Shown: one piece after another, positions 42,596 through 51,698 of the stretch
Layout: every line of letters begins with the position of its first letter
Numbering within the stretch: position 1 is the stretch's first letter
Assembly: GCA_030055515.1 (NCBI GenBank)
Contig: JASFYI010000002.1
Coordinates: 189,290 to 253,289, forward strand
DNA from: Methanolinea sp.
GTDB taxonomy: Archaea > Halobacteriota > Methanomicrobia > Methanomicrobiales > Methanospirillaceae
Length of the DNA: 64,000 nucleotides
Reading direction: 5' to 3'
Program-made: the position numbers and the translations under genes
Notes under the pieces: model-generated
Told to the model about the DNA's origin: nothing
The model's database searches: none
Seen by the model: the letters and a program-made list of their open reading frames with translations, nothing else

Positions 42596-43849
42596 ATGGG
42601 ATCCCATGAAGGGCGCATCCTTTGGCGGAGAGGGATCCTCTATTCCCTCCTCATCTGTCTCTCGTTTGCTGTTCTTTCCGCAGCCGCCGCGAACGTTCCC
42701 ACCGTGATCGTCGCGGACTACAGGGTCACGCCCCCGGTCCTCGTCCCGGGCGAGGAGGGGATCGTGACCGTTGTCGTGAGGAACACGGCGGACCAGGCGA
42801 CCCTCACGAGCTCGTACCGGTCGGACACGACCGCGACGACCACGAGCCTTTCCATCAACGCCCCTATCGAGAGCATAACGCTAGTGGGGAGGGGGATCGA
42901 GGTATTGAGCAGCGGGTATTCGAGGATCGGGGAGATCGGGCCGGGGCAGTCGATGCCGTTCTCGTTCCTCGTGCGGGCACCGCGGGAGCCCGGGGTCTAC
43001 TTCCCCGAGGTCTGGATCCGCGTCGCCGAGGGAAAGAGCCTCAAGTACCCGGTGCCGGTGAACGTGAACAGCGACGTCTTCGTCCCCGAGAGGGTGCGGA
43101 TCACCGTCGAGAAACAGCTGCCGTGGAGCGTTGCCCCGGGCGAGGACTTCTCGGCATCGGTCGTGCTCGCGAACACGGGCAGGGTCCCGGCGAGCAACGT
43201 CCGCGTCACGGTCGAGACGCAGGAGGCGAGGATCGTGCCGAGGACCCCCGGGACGATCCACATCGCGCGGCTCGGGGCCGGGGAGCAGAGGGCGATCGCG
43301 ATGGAGTTCTCGACCGACAAGAAAATATCCCCGGGCCTGCGCCCCGTCACCCTCACCATCGAGTACACGGAACCGGACGGCTCGACCCATGTCCAGCGTG
43401 AAGTCCTCGGGGTCTACGTGAGGGGGAGGGCGCGGCTCGACGTCTCGCAGGTGACCACGGAGCCGGTCAGGATCAGGGAGGGCGACCTCTTCGCGCTCGT
43501 CATCCGGATCGAGAATACCGGCACGGGCGACGCGAAGTCCGTGGACGCGAGGATCGAGGTCCCGCTCAGCGGGACGAAGGAGGCGTTCGTTGGGAAGATC
43601 GAGCCCGGGAACGACGCGCCCGCCCCATTCGTCCTCCAGGCAGACCGCGCGGGGGATATCCCCTGCAGGTTGACCATCAACTACGAGGACGACTACGGGA
43701 AGGGCCAGGTGGAGCAGGAGATCCGGCTCTACGTCATCGGCTCGGGGGGAATCCCCGCCGCCGCTATGGTCCTCATCGTTCTTTTCGCGGCGGGAGCGGG
43801 GGCCCTCTGGTACCACGCGAAGATGCGAAAGGGACGGGAGAATGCTTGA
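42596..43849 (+). CDS. COG1361-type surface protein with Ig-like/CARDB domains and C-terminal anchor
   Basis: 417 residues. N-terminal signal or membrane helix (about 12-32), then three Ig-like/CARDB-type beta domains, each with a 'GE-x-x-x-x-V-x-N-T-G' pattern (VLVPGEEGIVTVVVRNTA; VAPGEDFSASVVLANTGR; IREGDLFALVIRIENTGTG). A C-terminal membrane helix AAAMVLIVLFAAGAGALWY has a basic tail. The topology is extracellular and membrane-anchored. A TATA element (TATTATA, 42564-42570) suggests a leaderless message. It overlaps the permease gene by eight bases, forming a surface protein/permease/ATPase unit. Confidence 0.85.
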   Translation: MGSHEGRILWRRGILYSLLICLSFAVLSAAAANVPTVIVADYRVTPPVLVPGEEGIVTVVVRNTADQATLTSSYRSDTTATTTSLSINAPIESITLVGRGIEVLSSGYSRIGEIGPGQSMPFSFLVRAPREPGVYFPEVWIRVAEGKSLKYPVPVNVNSDVFVPERVRITVEKQLPWSVAPGEDFSASVVLANTGRVPASNVRVTVETQEARIVPRTPGTIHIARLGAGEQRAIAMEFSTDKKISPGLRPVTLTIEYTEPDGSTHVQREVLGVYVRGRARLDVSQVTTEPVRIREGDLFALVIRIENTGTGDAKSVDARIEVPLSGTKEAFVGKIEPGNDAPAPFVLQADRAGDIPCRLTINYEDDYGKGQVEQEIRLYVIGSGGIPAAAMVLIVLFAAGAGALWYHAKMRKGRENA

Positions 43850-45041
43850 AGAATCGAAGGTTGCCCTCTTCCTCGCCTCGCGGCTGATCTCCCGCGGGAA
43901 CAAGGGGCCGCTCGTCCTGACCATCCTGATCATCGGGATGGTCTTCGTGAACCTCGTCTTCCTCCCCTCCATCATCACGGGGGTCGCGGTCCTCTTCAAC
44001 CAGCAGAGCATCGACTACAGTTACGGCAATATCGTGATCGAGCCGAGGAAGGACGAGGTGTACATCACCGGCGTTGCCGAGCTCAAGAGGAAACTCGAGC
44101 GGATACCCGGGGTCACGGGGGTCTCCCCGCGGTACGTGACGGGTGCGACAATCGTGTACAAGGGCAACAGGATCACGCCCGCCCTCTACGCGGTCGACCC
44201 CGCCGACGAGCAGAAGGTCCTGAAGATCGGGACGAAGGTCCAGAGAGGGGAGTACCTCTCGGGCGGGGACTCGGGCCAGATCGTCCTCGGCTACAGGATC
44301 GCGGGGACCGGGAACGAGCGCGACGCGACCCCCTCCCTCGGCGGCGTGGACGTCGGGAAGGTGGTCGAGGTGACGTTCCCGAACGGCGAGACACGCCCGT
44401 TCCGCGTGAAGGGGATCGTGCGGTCCGGCTCGTTCAGCGCGGACTCCGCGGCCTTCGTCACGAGGGAGGACTACGAGGAGATCCTCGGGATCGCGGACCG
44501 GGCCCACCAGGTCCTCGTCCGGACGGCGGAGACGGGGAGGGAGGAAGAGATGCGCACGACCCTCCTCTCCTACGGCGTGCGCGAGAAGATATGGACGTGG
44601 GAGGAGAAGTCGGCGGGATTCCTCAACCAGATCGTGGGGAGCTTTGCGATCATCAACTTCATCGGGACGGTCGTGAGCCTCGTCATCGCGGTCGTGGTCA
44701 TCTTCATCGTGGTCTTCATCAACACCGTGTACCGGCGGAGGCAGATAGGGATCCTGAAGGCAATCGGCATCGACCGCGGGATCATCATCAAGTCGTACAT
44801 CTTCCAGGCGCTCTTCATCTTCGCGGCGGGGTCGCTCTGCGGGTCCGGGTTCCTCCTCCTCATCCTCAGGGTCCTCGAGTCGAACCCCATCGTCTTCCCC
44901 GGGGGACCGGTCGCGCCGGTCGTGGACGCCGCCCTCGTCGCGCGGTCGCTCGCGAGCCTCTTCGCCGTCTCGCTCGTCGCGGGGTACGTCCCGGCGTGGA
45001 TGACGACGCGGGAGGAGATCCTCTCCGCGATCAGGGGTTGA
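43842..45041 (+). CDS. MacB/FtsX-type ABC transporter permease
   Basis: 399 residues: one N-terminal helix (about 23-47), a large extracytoplasmic MacB-periplasmic-core-like domain (about 50-255, with IPGVTGVSPRYVTGA), then three C-terminal helices with the FtsX signature VYRRRQIGILKAIGIDRG. Such permeases transmit ATPase motion to an extracellular domain. They do not usually carry a substrate through the membrane. It is coupled to the surface protein upstream and to the ATPase, which starts one base after the stop. Confidence 0.9.
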   Translation: MLEESKVALFLASRLISRGNKGPLVLTILIIGMVFVNLVFLPSIITGVAVLFNQQSIDYSYGNIVIEPRKDEVYITGVAELKRKLERIPGVTGVSPRYVTGATIVYKGNRITPALYAVDPADEQKVLKIGTKVQRGEYLSGGDSGQIVLGYRIAGTGNERDATPSLGGVDVGKVVEVTFPNGETRPFRVKGIVRSGSFSADSAAFVTREDYEEILGIADRAHQVLVRTAETGREEEMRTTLLSYGVREKIWTWEEKSAGFLNQIVGSFAIINFIGTVVSLVIAVVVIFIVVFINTVYRRRQIGILKAIGIDRGIIIKSYIFQALFIFAAGSLCGSGFLLLILRVLESNPIVFPGGPVAPVVDAALVARSLASLFAVSLVAGYVPAWMTTREEILSAIRG

Positions 45042-45042
45042 C

Positions 45043-45735
45043 ATGATCGTCGCGCGCGACCTCGTGAAGGTCTACGGGACGGGGCCCACGCAGGTGCGGG
45101 CGCTGCGGGGGGTCTCGGTCGAGATCCGGAGGGGTGAGTTCGTCGGCATCATGGGGCCGAGCGGGAGCGGGAAGTCGACCCTCCTCCACATGTTCGGCCT
45201 CCTCGACCGGCCGACGAGCGGGTCGCTCTCGGTAGACGGGGTCGACGTCGGGCGGCTCGGCGAGCGGGAGAGGACCCGTTTCCGCCTCTTCCGGCTCGGG
45301 TACGTCTTCCAGGACTACGCGCTCATCCCCGAGCTCACGGCGAAGGAGAACGTGTACCTCCCGTCCATGGTCCGCGGGATGACGCCGGGGGAGTGCACCC
45401 GCGCCTGCACCGAGATCCTCGGGCTCGTCGGGCTCGGCGACAGGGTCCACCACCTCCCGGGGCAGCTCTCCGGGGGGGAGCAGCAGAGGGTCGCCATCGC
45501 CCGGGCCCTCGTCCACAGGCCCGCCCTCCTCCTCGCGGACGAGCCCTGCGCGAACCTCGACACGCAGAACTCGAGGGTCATCCTCGACCTCTTCAGGAAA
45601 CTGAATAGGGAGCTCGGCCAGACGATCGTGATGGTCTCCCACGAGGAGTGGCACAAGCAATACTTTGACAGGACCCTCGAGATGAGGGACGGGCTCATCG
45701 AGGGCGAGGAGGAAGGTGGGGCGGCCGGAAAGTGA
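45043..45735 (+). CDS. ABC transporter ATP-binding protein, MacB/LolD type
   Basis: 230 residues. Walker A GPSGSGKSTL near residue 40, Q-loop YVFQDYALIPELTAKENV, signature LSGGEQQRVAIARAL near 145, Walker B ALLLADEPCANLD, and the H-loop MVSHEEWHKQYF. It matches the MacB/LolD/FtsE class and pairs with the permease directly upstream. Confidence 0.94.
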   Translation: MIVARDLVKVYGTGPTQVRALRGVSVEIRRGEFVGIMGPSGSGKSTLLHMFGLLDRPTSGSLSVDGVDVGRLGERERTRFRLFRLGYVFQDYALIPELTAKENVYLPSMVRGMTPGECTRACTEILGLVGLGDRVHHLPGQLSGGEQQRVAIARALVHRPALLLADEPCANLDTQNSRVILDLFRKLNRELGQTIVMVSHEEWHKQYFDRTLEMRDGLIEGEEEGGAAGK

Positions 45736-46215
45736 CATCCTCCCCGCCGGGGAAGGCGGGGGCGAGCCTCCGCTCGAGGAGCGCGAGGAGGACGTCTGAC
45801 GCGAGCGCGATTCCCACCGCGGGGACGATCCCCGCGAGGATCTCGGGCACGTGGAACCGCGCGACCACCTCCCGGACGGCAACGTACACCTCGTCGGGGT
45901 CCCACCGGTCGGCAGGCTTCCTCGCGGTCAGGCGGGCGCAGACGGCGCGCTCGTGTAGTCCACGTACGCGTCGACGATCCCGGCCTTCGTGGCCTCGTAG
46001 AGGCCCGCGTTGTTCATCCCCGACCGGACCTCCGTCTCGTTATCCTCCTGTTTGAGGAGGAGGGCGACCATCTCGCCGAGGATGTACTGCCCGTTGAACA
46101 GCATCACGCCGATCACGATGGTCCGCGGTGGCGCGGTGCTGGTCACCGTGCATCCGGCAGAGGCGAGGGCGTACGCGACGAGGATGCACGCCGGGGCGTT
46201 GAACAGGCGTCTCAT
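45700..46215 (-). pseudogene. Remnant of a glycine-betaine/osmoprotectant ABC transporter (OpuBC N-terminus and OpuBB/D C-terminus)
   Basis: On the minus strand a 95-codon frame (45928-46215) encodes a lipoprotein signal with lipobox ASAGC, then IVIGVMLFNGQYILGEMVALLL and LYEATKAGIVDAYVDYT, the start of an OpuC-type substrate-binding protein that should be about 300 residues. It stops there. In another frame just downstream (about 45740-45905) lies REVVARFHVPEILAGIVPAV then ALASDVLLALLERRLAP, like the last helix and tail of the OpuB-type permease. The middle of both genes is missing, consistent with a large internal deletion. Its right end abuts the photolyase gene region. Confidence 0.6.
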
Positions 46216-46285
46216 TACGTGGGGGGCGAAACCCTTGTAATGAATAGATTTCAGTGATGGTCCGGCGAGGCCGCTCCCGCGTCGT

Positions 46286-47782
46286 TCAGAGTGTGGCGAG
46301 GAACTCCTCCGCCCTCCCGAGGAGTGCGGCGCGGACCTCCCCCGGCATGCGCGCGGCCCGCGAGGCGAGGGGGGCGAAGCGGGGGTTTTTCGAGAGGAGG
46401 TCCCTGTGGACCCAGGCGAACCGCCAGAAGAGCGCGTCCCAGACCTCGCACCAGTCGCCCCGCGAAAAATCGCTCATCCGGAGGAGGTAGCGGGATCCCG
46501 AGACGTAGGGCTTCGTGCTCATCAGGCCGCCGTCGGCAAACTGGCTCATCCCGAAGACGTTGGGGACCATCACCCAGTCGTACGCGTCGATGAAGAGCGC
46601 GGAGAACCACTCGTACACCGACCGGGGGGAGAACCCGCAGAGGAGCATGAAGTTCCCGAGGACCATCAGCCGCTCGATGTGGTGGCAGTAACCGTGCGCG
46701 AGGACCCTGCGGACGACGGTGTCGACGGGGTCGATCCCCGTTCTGCCGGTCCAGAAAGAGGGGGGGATATCCCGCGAGTGCCCGAGCACGTTTGCGGCCC
46801 GCTGCCTCTCGCCCGCGACCTCGTACACCCCCCGGACGAACTCGCGCCACCCGACGACCTGCCGGACGAACCCTTCGAGCGAGGCGAGGGGGACGTCCTC
46901 CTCCCGCGCGTGCGAGAGCGTCCACTCGACCACGTGCCGGGGGGAGAGCAGCCCGCAGTTGAGGAGCGGGCTTGCGGCCGAGTGGAAGAGGAAGGTCTCC
47001 TCCCGGGAGATCGCGTCCTGGTACGGCCCAAAGAGGGCGAGCCGGCGCGAGAGGAAGTCCCGGAACCACCGCTCCGCGTCGTCGTGCGTGACCGGCCAGC
47101 AGAAACCCGAGGTGTCGCCCGGGGCGCCCGGGAAATTCTCGCGGACGTATTCGATCGCCTCCCCGACGTAGGCGTTCCGGCGGGGGGTCCACGGCCGCGG
47201 CACCCCTGTCCCGGCGGGGAGGGGCTCCCTGTTGTAGACATCGAAGGTCCAGCGTCCCCCCGCGGGCCGCCCGTCCTCGCCGACGAGGATGCCGAGGCGC
47301 TTCCTCTGGGCGATGTAGAAGGGGGTGAGCGAGTACCTCTCCATTGCCCCGAAGACCGAGTGGACGTACTCCTCGTCGCAGAGGAACATCGGGGTCTCGT
47401 GGACCACCGCGCGGATGCCCGCCACGCTGCATGCCTCCGCGATCTCGCGGGCGAGCCCGCGCTCCACCGGGTCGCAGAGGTGGATCTCCCGGACGCCGGC
47501 GCGGGCGAGGTCGCGGAGGTAGTCGCTCGTCGTCCCCGCGGCGGCAGAATCGATGTACTTCACGTGGTAGCCATTCCCCTCGAGCGCGTCGCGGTACGCC
47601 CGCATCGACGCCCTGTGGAAGACGAGCTTCTGGGCGCAGAACCGGAGCCTCCGGAAGAACCACGGGTCCTCGACGAGGACGACGTCCCTTCCCGGGGAGA
47701 GCGCGGGGCTCCCGGCGAAGAGCTGGTGGGGGAGGACGAGGGTGACAGACCCCTCCCCGCCGGGCGCGCGGGGGACAGTCAT
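46286..47782 (-). CDS. Cryptochrome/photolyase-related protein (FeS-BCP / PhrB type)
   Basis: 498 residues. An N-terminal alpha/beta photolyase-like domain (LVLPHQLFAGSPAL...VLVEDPWFFRRL) is followed by an all-alpha FAD-binding domain with SGFCWPVTHDDA, SPLLNCGLLSPRHVVEW, CHHIERLMVLGNFMLLCGFSP and MVPNVFGMSQFADGGLMSTKPYVSGSRY-type sequence. This is the family of bacterial (6-4) photolyases carrying a [4Fe-4S] cluster; which cysteines bind it was not resolved. It probably repairs UV photoproducts. The ATG overlaps the DUF523-DUF1722 stop (ATGA), making an operon. Confidence 0.88.
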   Translation of the reverse strand: MTVPRAPGGEGSVTLVLPHQLFAGSPALSPGRDVVLVEDPWFFRRLRFCAQKLVFHRASMRAYRDALEGNGYHVKYIDSAAAGTTSDYLRDLARAGVREIHLCDPVERGLAREIAEACSVAGIRAVVHETPMFLCDEEYVHSVFGAMERYSLTPFYIAQRKRLGILVGEDGRPAGGRWTFDVYNREPLPAGTGVPRPWTPRRNAYVGEAIEYVRENFPGAPGDTSGFCWPVTHDDAERWFRDFLSRRLALFGPYQDAISREETFLFHSAASPLLNCGLLSPRHVVEWTLSHAREEDVPLASLEGFVRQVVGWREFVRGVYEVAGERQRAANVLGHSRDIPPSFWTGRTGIDPVDTVVRRVLAHGYCHHIERLMVLGNFMLLCGFSPRSVYEWFSALFIDAYDWVMVPNVFGMSQFADGGLMSTKPYVSGSRYLLRMSDFSRGDWCEVWDALFWRFAWVHRDLLSKNPRFAPLASRAARMPGEVRAALLGRAEEFLATL

Positions 47783-48789
47783 CGCCGGGGACCGTCCCCG
47801 AACATGTCCCTCCCCCTGTCGGTGATCTCGTCGGGCAGGCTCCCCAGCGCGGGCGGGAAGGGGGCAAAGAAGGTCTGGTCCACGAGGCTCTCCTCGCGGA
47901 AGCGTATCACCCACGAGCGGAGGAGGTCGCGGGGCTCCGCGAGGCGCGCGGTCCCCTCCCTGTAGCGTGCGATCAGGCGGAGACAGTGATCCCTCTCCCC
48001 CCTCGTCACGCGGTCCCTGAAGTGCCCGAGGACGTGGAGGAGGACGTTGACGTTCTGGGTGTACCGGGGGACCCGCGCGAGCGCCTCGCAGAGCATCGCG
48101 CGGTACGCGCCGAAGAGGGCCTCCCGGTCCACCGACCCCCTCACGGAAAGGAGCCTCCCCATCCTCCGCGCGAGGTCCTGGCTGTGCGCGAGGAGGAGGA
48201 GCTTGTTCTCCGCGTGGAACGCGACGAGCCTCCCGGGGTCGCCCGCCTGCTCGACCTCGCGGAACGAGGCGAGCGTGAAGATGCGGGTGAGGAAGTGGTC
48301 GCGAATCCTCCCGTTCCGGAGCCTCTGCTCGTCCTCGACGGGGAGGAGGGGGAACCTCCGCAGGACCTCGCGCGCGAAGAGGCCTACCGCCCTGCCGCTC
48401 GCCGCGGACCTCCCGGGGCCGGGGTAGACCTTCACGTTCCTCGGCCCGGACGTGGGCGACCCCCCTTTCAGGATGAACCCGTCGACCGGCGGGAGTCCCC
48501 CGAGGAACTCCGCCGTGAACCGCACCATCGCGTCCGTCACGTCCCTCCCCGTCGCGGGCTGGACGAGGCGGTCGGCCTCCCCGACCCGCACGAGCCGGAC
48601 CGCCGGCCGGGGGACGCCAAGGCCGATCTCGACCTCCGGGCAGACGGGGATGCACTCCGCGTGCTCCTTAAGGAGGGCGACCTCCCGCGACGGGATGCGC
48701 GACCCGTCGTACCGGCAGGGATCGAACTCGATGCAGCGGCTGACGACGACGCGGGGGCGGGCAAAGGTCCTCTCCGTAATACCTGCCAC
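47779..48789 (-). CDS. DUF523-DUF1722 (YbgA-like) protein
   Basis: About 336 residues. The N-terminal DUF523 part (about 1-150) has VVVSRCIEFDPCRYDG, VPVCPEVEIGLGVPRPA and ILKGGSPTSGP. The C-terminal DUF1722/YbgA part (about 175-310) has LPVEDEQRLRNGRIRDHFLTRIF and HAENKLLLLAHSQ. GTG at 48789 has a GAGGTGA site with ideal spacing; GTG 48798 would overlap that site. E. coli YbgA is likewise next to a photolyase gene. Biochemical function is unknown. Confidence 0.87.
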   Translation of the reverse strand: MAGITERTFARPRVVVSRCIEFDPCRYDGSRIPSREVALLKEHAECIPVCPEVEIGLGVPRPAVRLVRVGEADRLVQPATGRDVTDAMVRFTAEFLGGLPPVDGFILKGGSPTSGPRNVKVYPGPGRSAASGRAVGLFAREVLRRFPLLPVEDEQRLRNGRIRDHFLTRIFTLASFREVEQAGDPGRLVAFHAENKLLLLAHSQDLARRMGRLLSVRGSVDREALFGAYRAMLCEALARVPRYTQNVNVLLHVLGHFRDRVTRGERDHCLRLIARYREGTARLAEPRDLLRSWVIRFREESLVDQTFFAPFPPALGSLPDEITDRGRDMFGDGPRR

Positions 48790-48913
48790 GACTGTCACCT
48801 CTGCGGGGCTGCGACATCAAGGTTTTTCCGGGGGGGAGAAGTTCATCCCTGCCGGGGGCGAGGTACGGGAGAGAGAAAGGGGACGCGGGAGTCCCCGGGC
48901 GAGGTACATTCCC

Positions 48914-50365
48914 ATGCACGACGCCGGCGCAGACGCGTTCCTCGGGGCGATCCTCGCGCTCGGCGGGGACCGCCGGTGGGAGGTCGACAGGGCGGCGGTG
49001 AGGCGGGACGTGACGGCGTACGCTGTCCGGTCGCCGGACGGAGAGGACCTCGTCTTCTCCCTCCCGGTCGTCGTCCGCAGGCAGATCCTCTCCGAGTTTT
49101 CGCTCGACCCGCGGGGATCGGCGGGGGCCGTCGCCCTCGTGATCGAGCGCGCGAAGGAGAGGGCGCGGACGGACCGGGCACTCGGTCCGCTCGCCGGGCG
49201 GGGCACGCGCTCCCCCCACCGTTTCGCGGCGTGGAGCGAACCGTATACAATCGTTTCGTCGCCCGCGGCGCTCGCGTCCCACATCTGGCACGCGGGCGGG
49301 CACAACCGTGCCGGCCCGGCCGGGATCCACCTCGTCGTGGCAGGGGCGGTCCCCTGCCCGGACGGGCCCCCGCCCCGGGCGGCGCGGGAGTTTGCGGGGA
49401 CCGTCGAAGAGTACTGCGGGGCGATCGCGGACGTCGCGTTCTCGGTCCCTGACCGCGAGATCGAGGCGGCATGGCTTCTTGCCCTCGACCAGGAGATCCT
49501 CAGGGAGAAACTCCCCGGCCTCGGCCTCGTCTCCTTCGTCGGGGACGGGTCGCGGCTCGCGCGCACCCTCACGCGGCACAGGTGCATCCCCCGCGTCGCA
49601 GGGCCCAAGGAAGGCGTCTCCGTCCCCTTCGCGTGCCCCGAAGCGCTCTCGCCCGTCGAGGTCGAGCTCCCGGCGAGCAACCGCACGGCAACAGGCCTGG
49701 GGATACGGAGGCGAGAGGTCTTCGCCGTCGCGGGCTCGAACGCCGAGGGGAAGACGACGTTCCTCGAGGGGATTCTCTCCGGCGTGGACACGCACGCCGC
49801 GGGGGACGGGAGGGAGATGGTCGTCACCGTGCCAGGCGCCTGCACCGCGGAGGCAACGCAGGCCGTCCTCTCGGGGGCGGACGTGAGCATGTTCTTCTCC
49901 CGGCTCCCCCCCGGGATGGGCGGGACCGTGCACGCCGCGTCAGGCCTCGGGAGCGGCTCGGTGAGCATGGCGTATCAGGTCCAGCGGGCGATCTCGCGCG
50001 GGTGCCCCCTCCTCCTCGTCGACGAGGACAGGTCCGCACCCAACCTCCTCGTGCGGAGCGCGCTGCAGGGCGACGGCGTCACCCCCCTCTCCGAGATCGT
50101 CTCCCGCCACCGCGGGAGGCTCGGGGACACCGCGCTCGTCATCGCGGCCTGCGCGATGGACACGCTCGTCGCCCACGCGGACAGGATCATGGTCCTCGAG
50201 GGGCACGCCGCGCGGGCCGTCGACAGGGAGAGGTTCCGGCGGGAGGTTGCCCTCGCCCTCGAGCGGGCCGCCGCGGAACTGCGGGGAGGGCCGCGGGTGG
50301 CGCGGGCGGACGGGTCTGTAGACGGGCTGCACGCGGCGGGGGAAAGACCCGGTCCGCGGGGATGA
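48914..50365 (+). CDS. Predicted ATPase of the ABC class (COG3044-type)
   Basis: 483 residues. The N-terminal 240 residues include WEVDRAAVRRDVTAYAVRSP and HLVVAGAVPCPDG. The P-loop AVAGSNAEGKTTFLEGI lies near residue 278, where an ABC ATPase normally has GxxGxGKS; the signature-like GLGSGSVSMAYQVQRAI and Walker B PLLLVDEDRSAPN follow. This domain set belongs to a family of stand-alone ABC-class ATPases with no membrane component and no known substrate. The methyltransferase gene follows after four bases. Confidence 0.78.
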   Translation: MHDAGADAFLGAILALGGDRRWEVDRAAVRRDVTAYAVRSPDGEDLVFSLPVVVRRQILSEFSLDPRGSAGAVALVIERAKERARTDRALGPLAGRGTRSPHRFAAWSEPYTIVSSPAALASHIWHAGGHNRAGPAGIHLVVAGAVPCPDGPPPRAAREFAGTVEEYCGAIADVAFSVPDREIEAAWLLALDQEILREKLPGLGLVSFVGDGSRLARTLTRHRCIPRVAGPKEGVSVPFACPEALSPVEVELPASNRTATGLGIRRREVFAVAGSNAEGKTTFLEGILSGVDTHAAGDGREMVVTVPGACTAEATQAVLSGADVSMFFSRLPPGMGGTVHAASGLGSGSVSMAYQVQRAISRGCPLLLVDEDRSAPNLLVRSALQGDGVTPLSEIVSRHRGRLGDTALVIAACAMDTLVAHADRIMVLEGHAARAVDRERFRREVALALERAAAELRGGPRVARADGSVDGLHAAGERPGPRG

Positions 50366-50369
50366 GGTT

Positions 50370-50942
50370 ATGGCGTGGGAAGTCTTCGACGCGCACGCGG
50401 GCGAGTACGACACGTGGTTCGACGCGCACCGCGACGAGTTCCTCGCCGAGCTTGCCCGCGTCCGCGAGGCCGTCCCCCCGGGACTCTCCCCCTCGGCCGA
50501 GGTGGGGGCAGGGTCGGGGAGGTTTGCCGCGGCGCTCGGTGTGGACCTCGGGGTCGAGCCGTCCCGCGCGCTCGCCCGGATGGCGAGGGCGAGGGGTATC
50601 CAGGTGGTGCGGGGGACCGGGGAAGCACTCCCCCTCCGGTCGTCCTCCCTCGCCCTCGTCCTCCTCGTGACGGTCGATTGCTTCCTCGACGACCCCCACC
50701 GCGCGCTCCGCGAGTGCCACCGCGCCCTCTCTCCCGGCGGGCTCCTCGTCCTCGCGTTCATCGAGAGGGGCGGGCCGATCCACGAGAGGTACCTCCACGC
50801 GCCCGGCAAGCACCGGTTCCTCTCGCGGGCGCGGTTCTACGCAAGGGAGGAGGTCCTCGCGATGGTGACCGGCGCGGGGTTCCGCGCGGAGCGGGTCGAC
50901 CCTCGGGCAGGATTCTGCGTGCTCTCCGCGCGGAGGGTGTGA
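50370..50942 (+). CDS. Class I SAM-dependent methyltransferase
   Basis: 190 residues. Motif I AEVGAGSGRFAAALG near residue 44, acidic strand GVDLGVEPS, motif with GTGEALPLRSSSLALVLLVTV near 85, and RECHRALSPGGLLVLAFIER. This is Methyltransf_11 type, small-molecule or tRNA substrate unknown. It is co-transcribed with the ABC-class ATPase upstream. Confidence 0.87.
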   Translation: MAWEVFDAHAGEYDTWFDAHRDEFLAELARVREAVPPGLSPSAEVGAGSGRFAAALGVDLGVEPSRALARMARARGIQVVRGTGEALPLRSSSLALVLLVTVDCFLDDPHRALRECHRALSPGGLLVLAFIERGGPIHERYLHAPGKHRFLSRARFYAREEVLAMVTGAGFRAERVDPRAGFCVLSARRV

Positions 50943-51014
50943 GGGAGGGATTTCCCCGGGAATGGCGGGGGTGAGGTTTTTCAGCGGGGAGGACCCACAC
51001 GGTCAGGGGATTCC

Positions 51015-51698
51015 ATGACGCTGCGGGAAGTCACGGTGATCCAGCACGCGGAGAACGAGGGGAGCGGGTACCTCGGGGAGATCGCCCGCGGGATGGGATT
51101 TTTGATGCGGTGCGTCCCCCTCCACGAGACGGGGGAGATCCCCCCGGTCACGTCCACGCACCTCGTCCTGCTTGGCGGCCCGATGAGTGTCAACGACGAG
51201 CGGGAATACCCATGGCTCGCCGCGGAGAAGAGTCTGGTCCGCGGGTGGATCGCGGCAGGCCGCCCCGTCCTCGGGATCTGCCTTGGCGCGCAGCTGATCG
51301 CCTCTGCACTCGGCGCCGCGGTCCGGCCCTGCGAGCCCGAGATCGGGTGGTCTTTCGTCACCCGCACGCGGCAGGATTTCCTGCCCGGACTCCCCGCGAC
51401 GTTCCCGGTCTTCCAGATGCACGGCGAGACTTTCGACCTGCCGGCGGGAGCAGAACGCGTGTTCCGCGGGGAAAAGGTGAGGAACCAGGGACTACGCGTG
51501 GGCAGTGCACTCGGCCTCCAGTTCCACGTCGAGATCACTGCCGGGATGGTGGAGGACTGGGTGTCGGACCTCCCGCGCGGGGAACGGGAGGAACAGCGCG
51601 AACTGACCGCGCGGTACATCCCGGAGAGCCATGCCGCCTGCAGGGTCATCGCGGAGAAGTTCTTCTCCGCGCCGGGCACGGGCTTTTCGTGGGGGTAG
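51015..51698 (+). CDS. Class I glutamine amidotransferase (GMP synthase-like domain protein)
   Basis: 227 residues. HLVLLGGPMSVND near residue 50, the nucleophile elbow VLGICLGAQLIASALG near 95, and catalytic His in QFHVEIT near 175. It matches the stand-alone GATase family related to GuaA's glutaminase; the synthetase partner and acceptor are unknown. A GMP-synthase role is unlikely without a synthetase domain adjacent. Confidence 0.88.
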   Translation: MTLREVTVIQHAENEGSGYLGEIARGMGFLMRCVPLHETGEIPPVTSTHLVLLGGPMSVNDEREYPWLAAEKSLVRGWIAAGRPVLGICLGAQLIASALGAAVRPCEPEIGWSFVTRTRQDFLPGLPATFPVFQMHGETFDLPAGAERVFRGEKVRNQGLRVGSALGLQFHVEITAGMVEDWVSDLPRGEREEQRELTARYIPESHAACRVIAEKFFSAPGTGFSWG

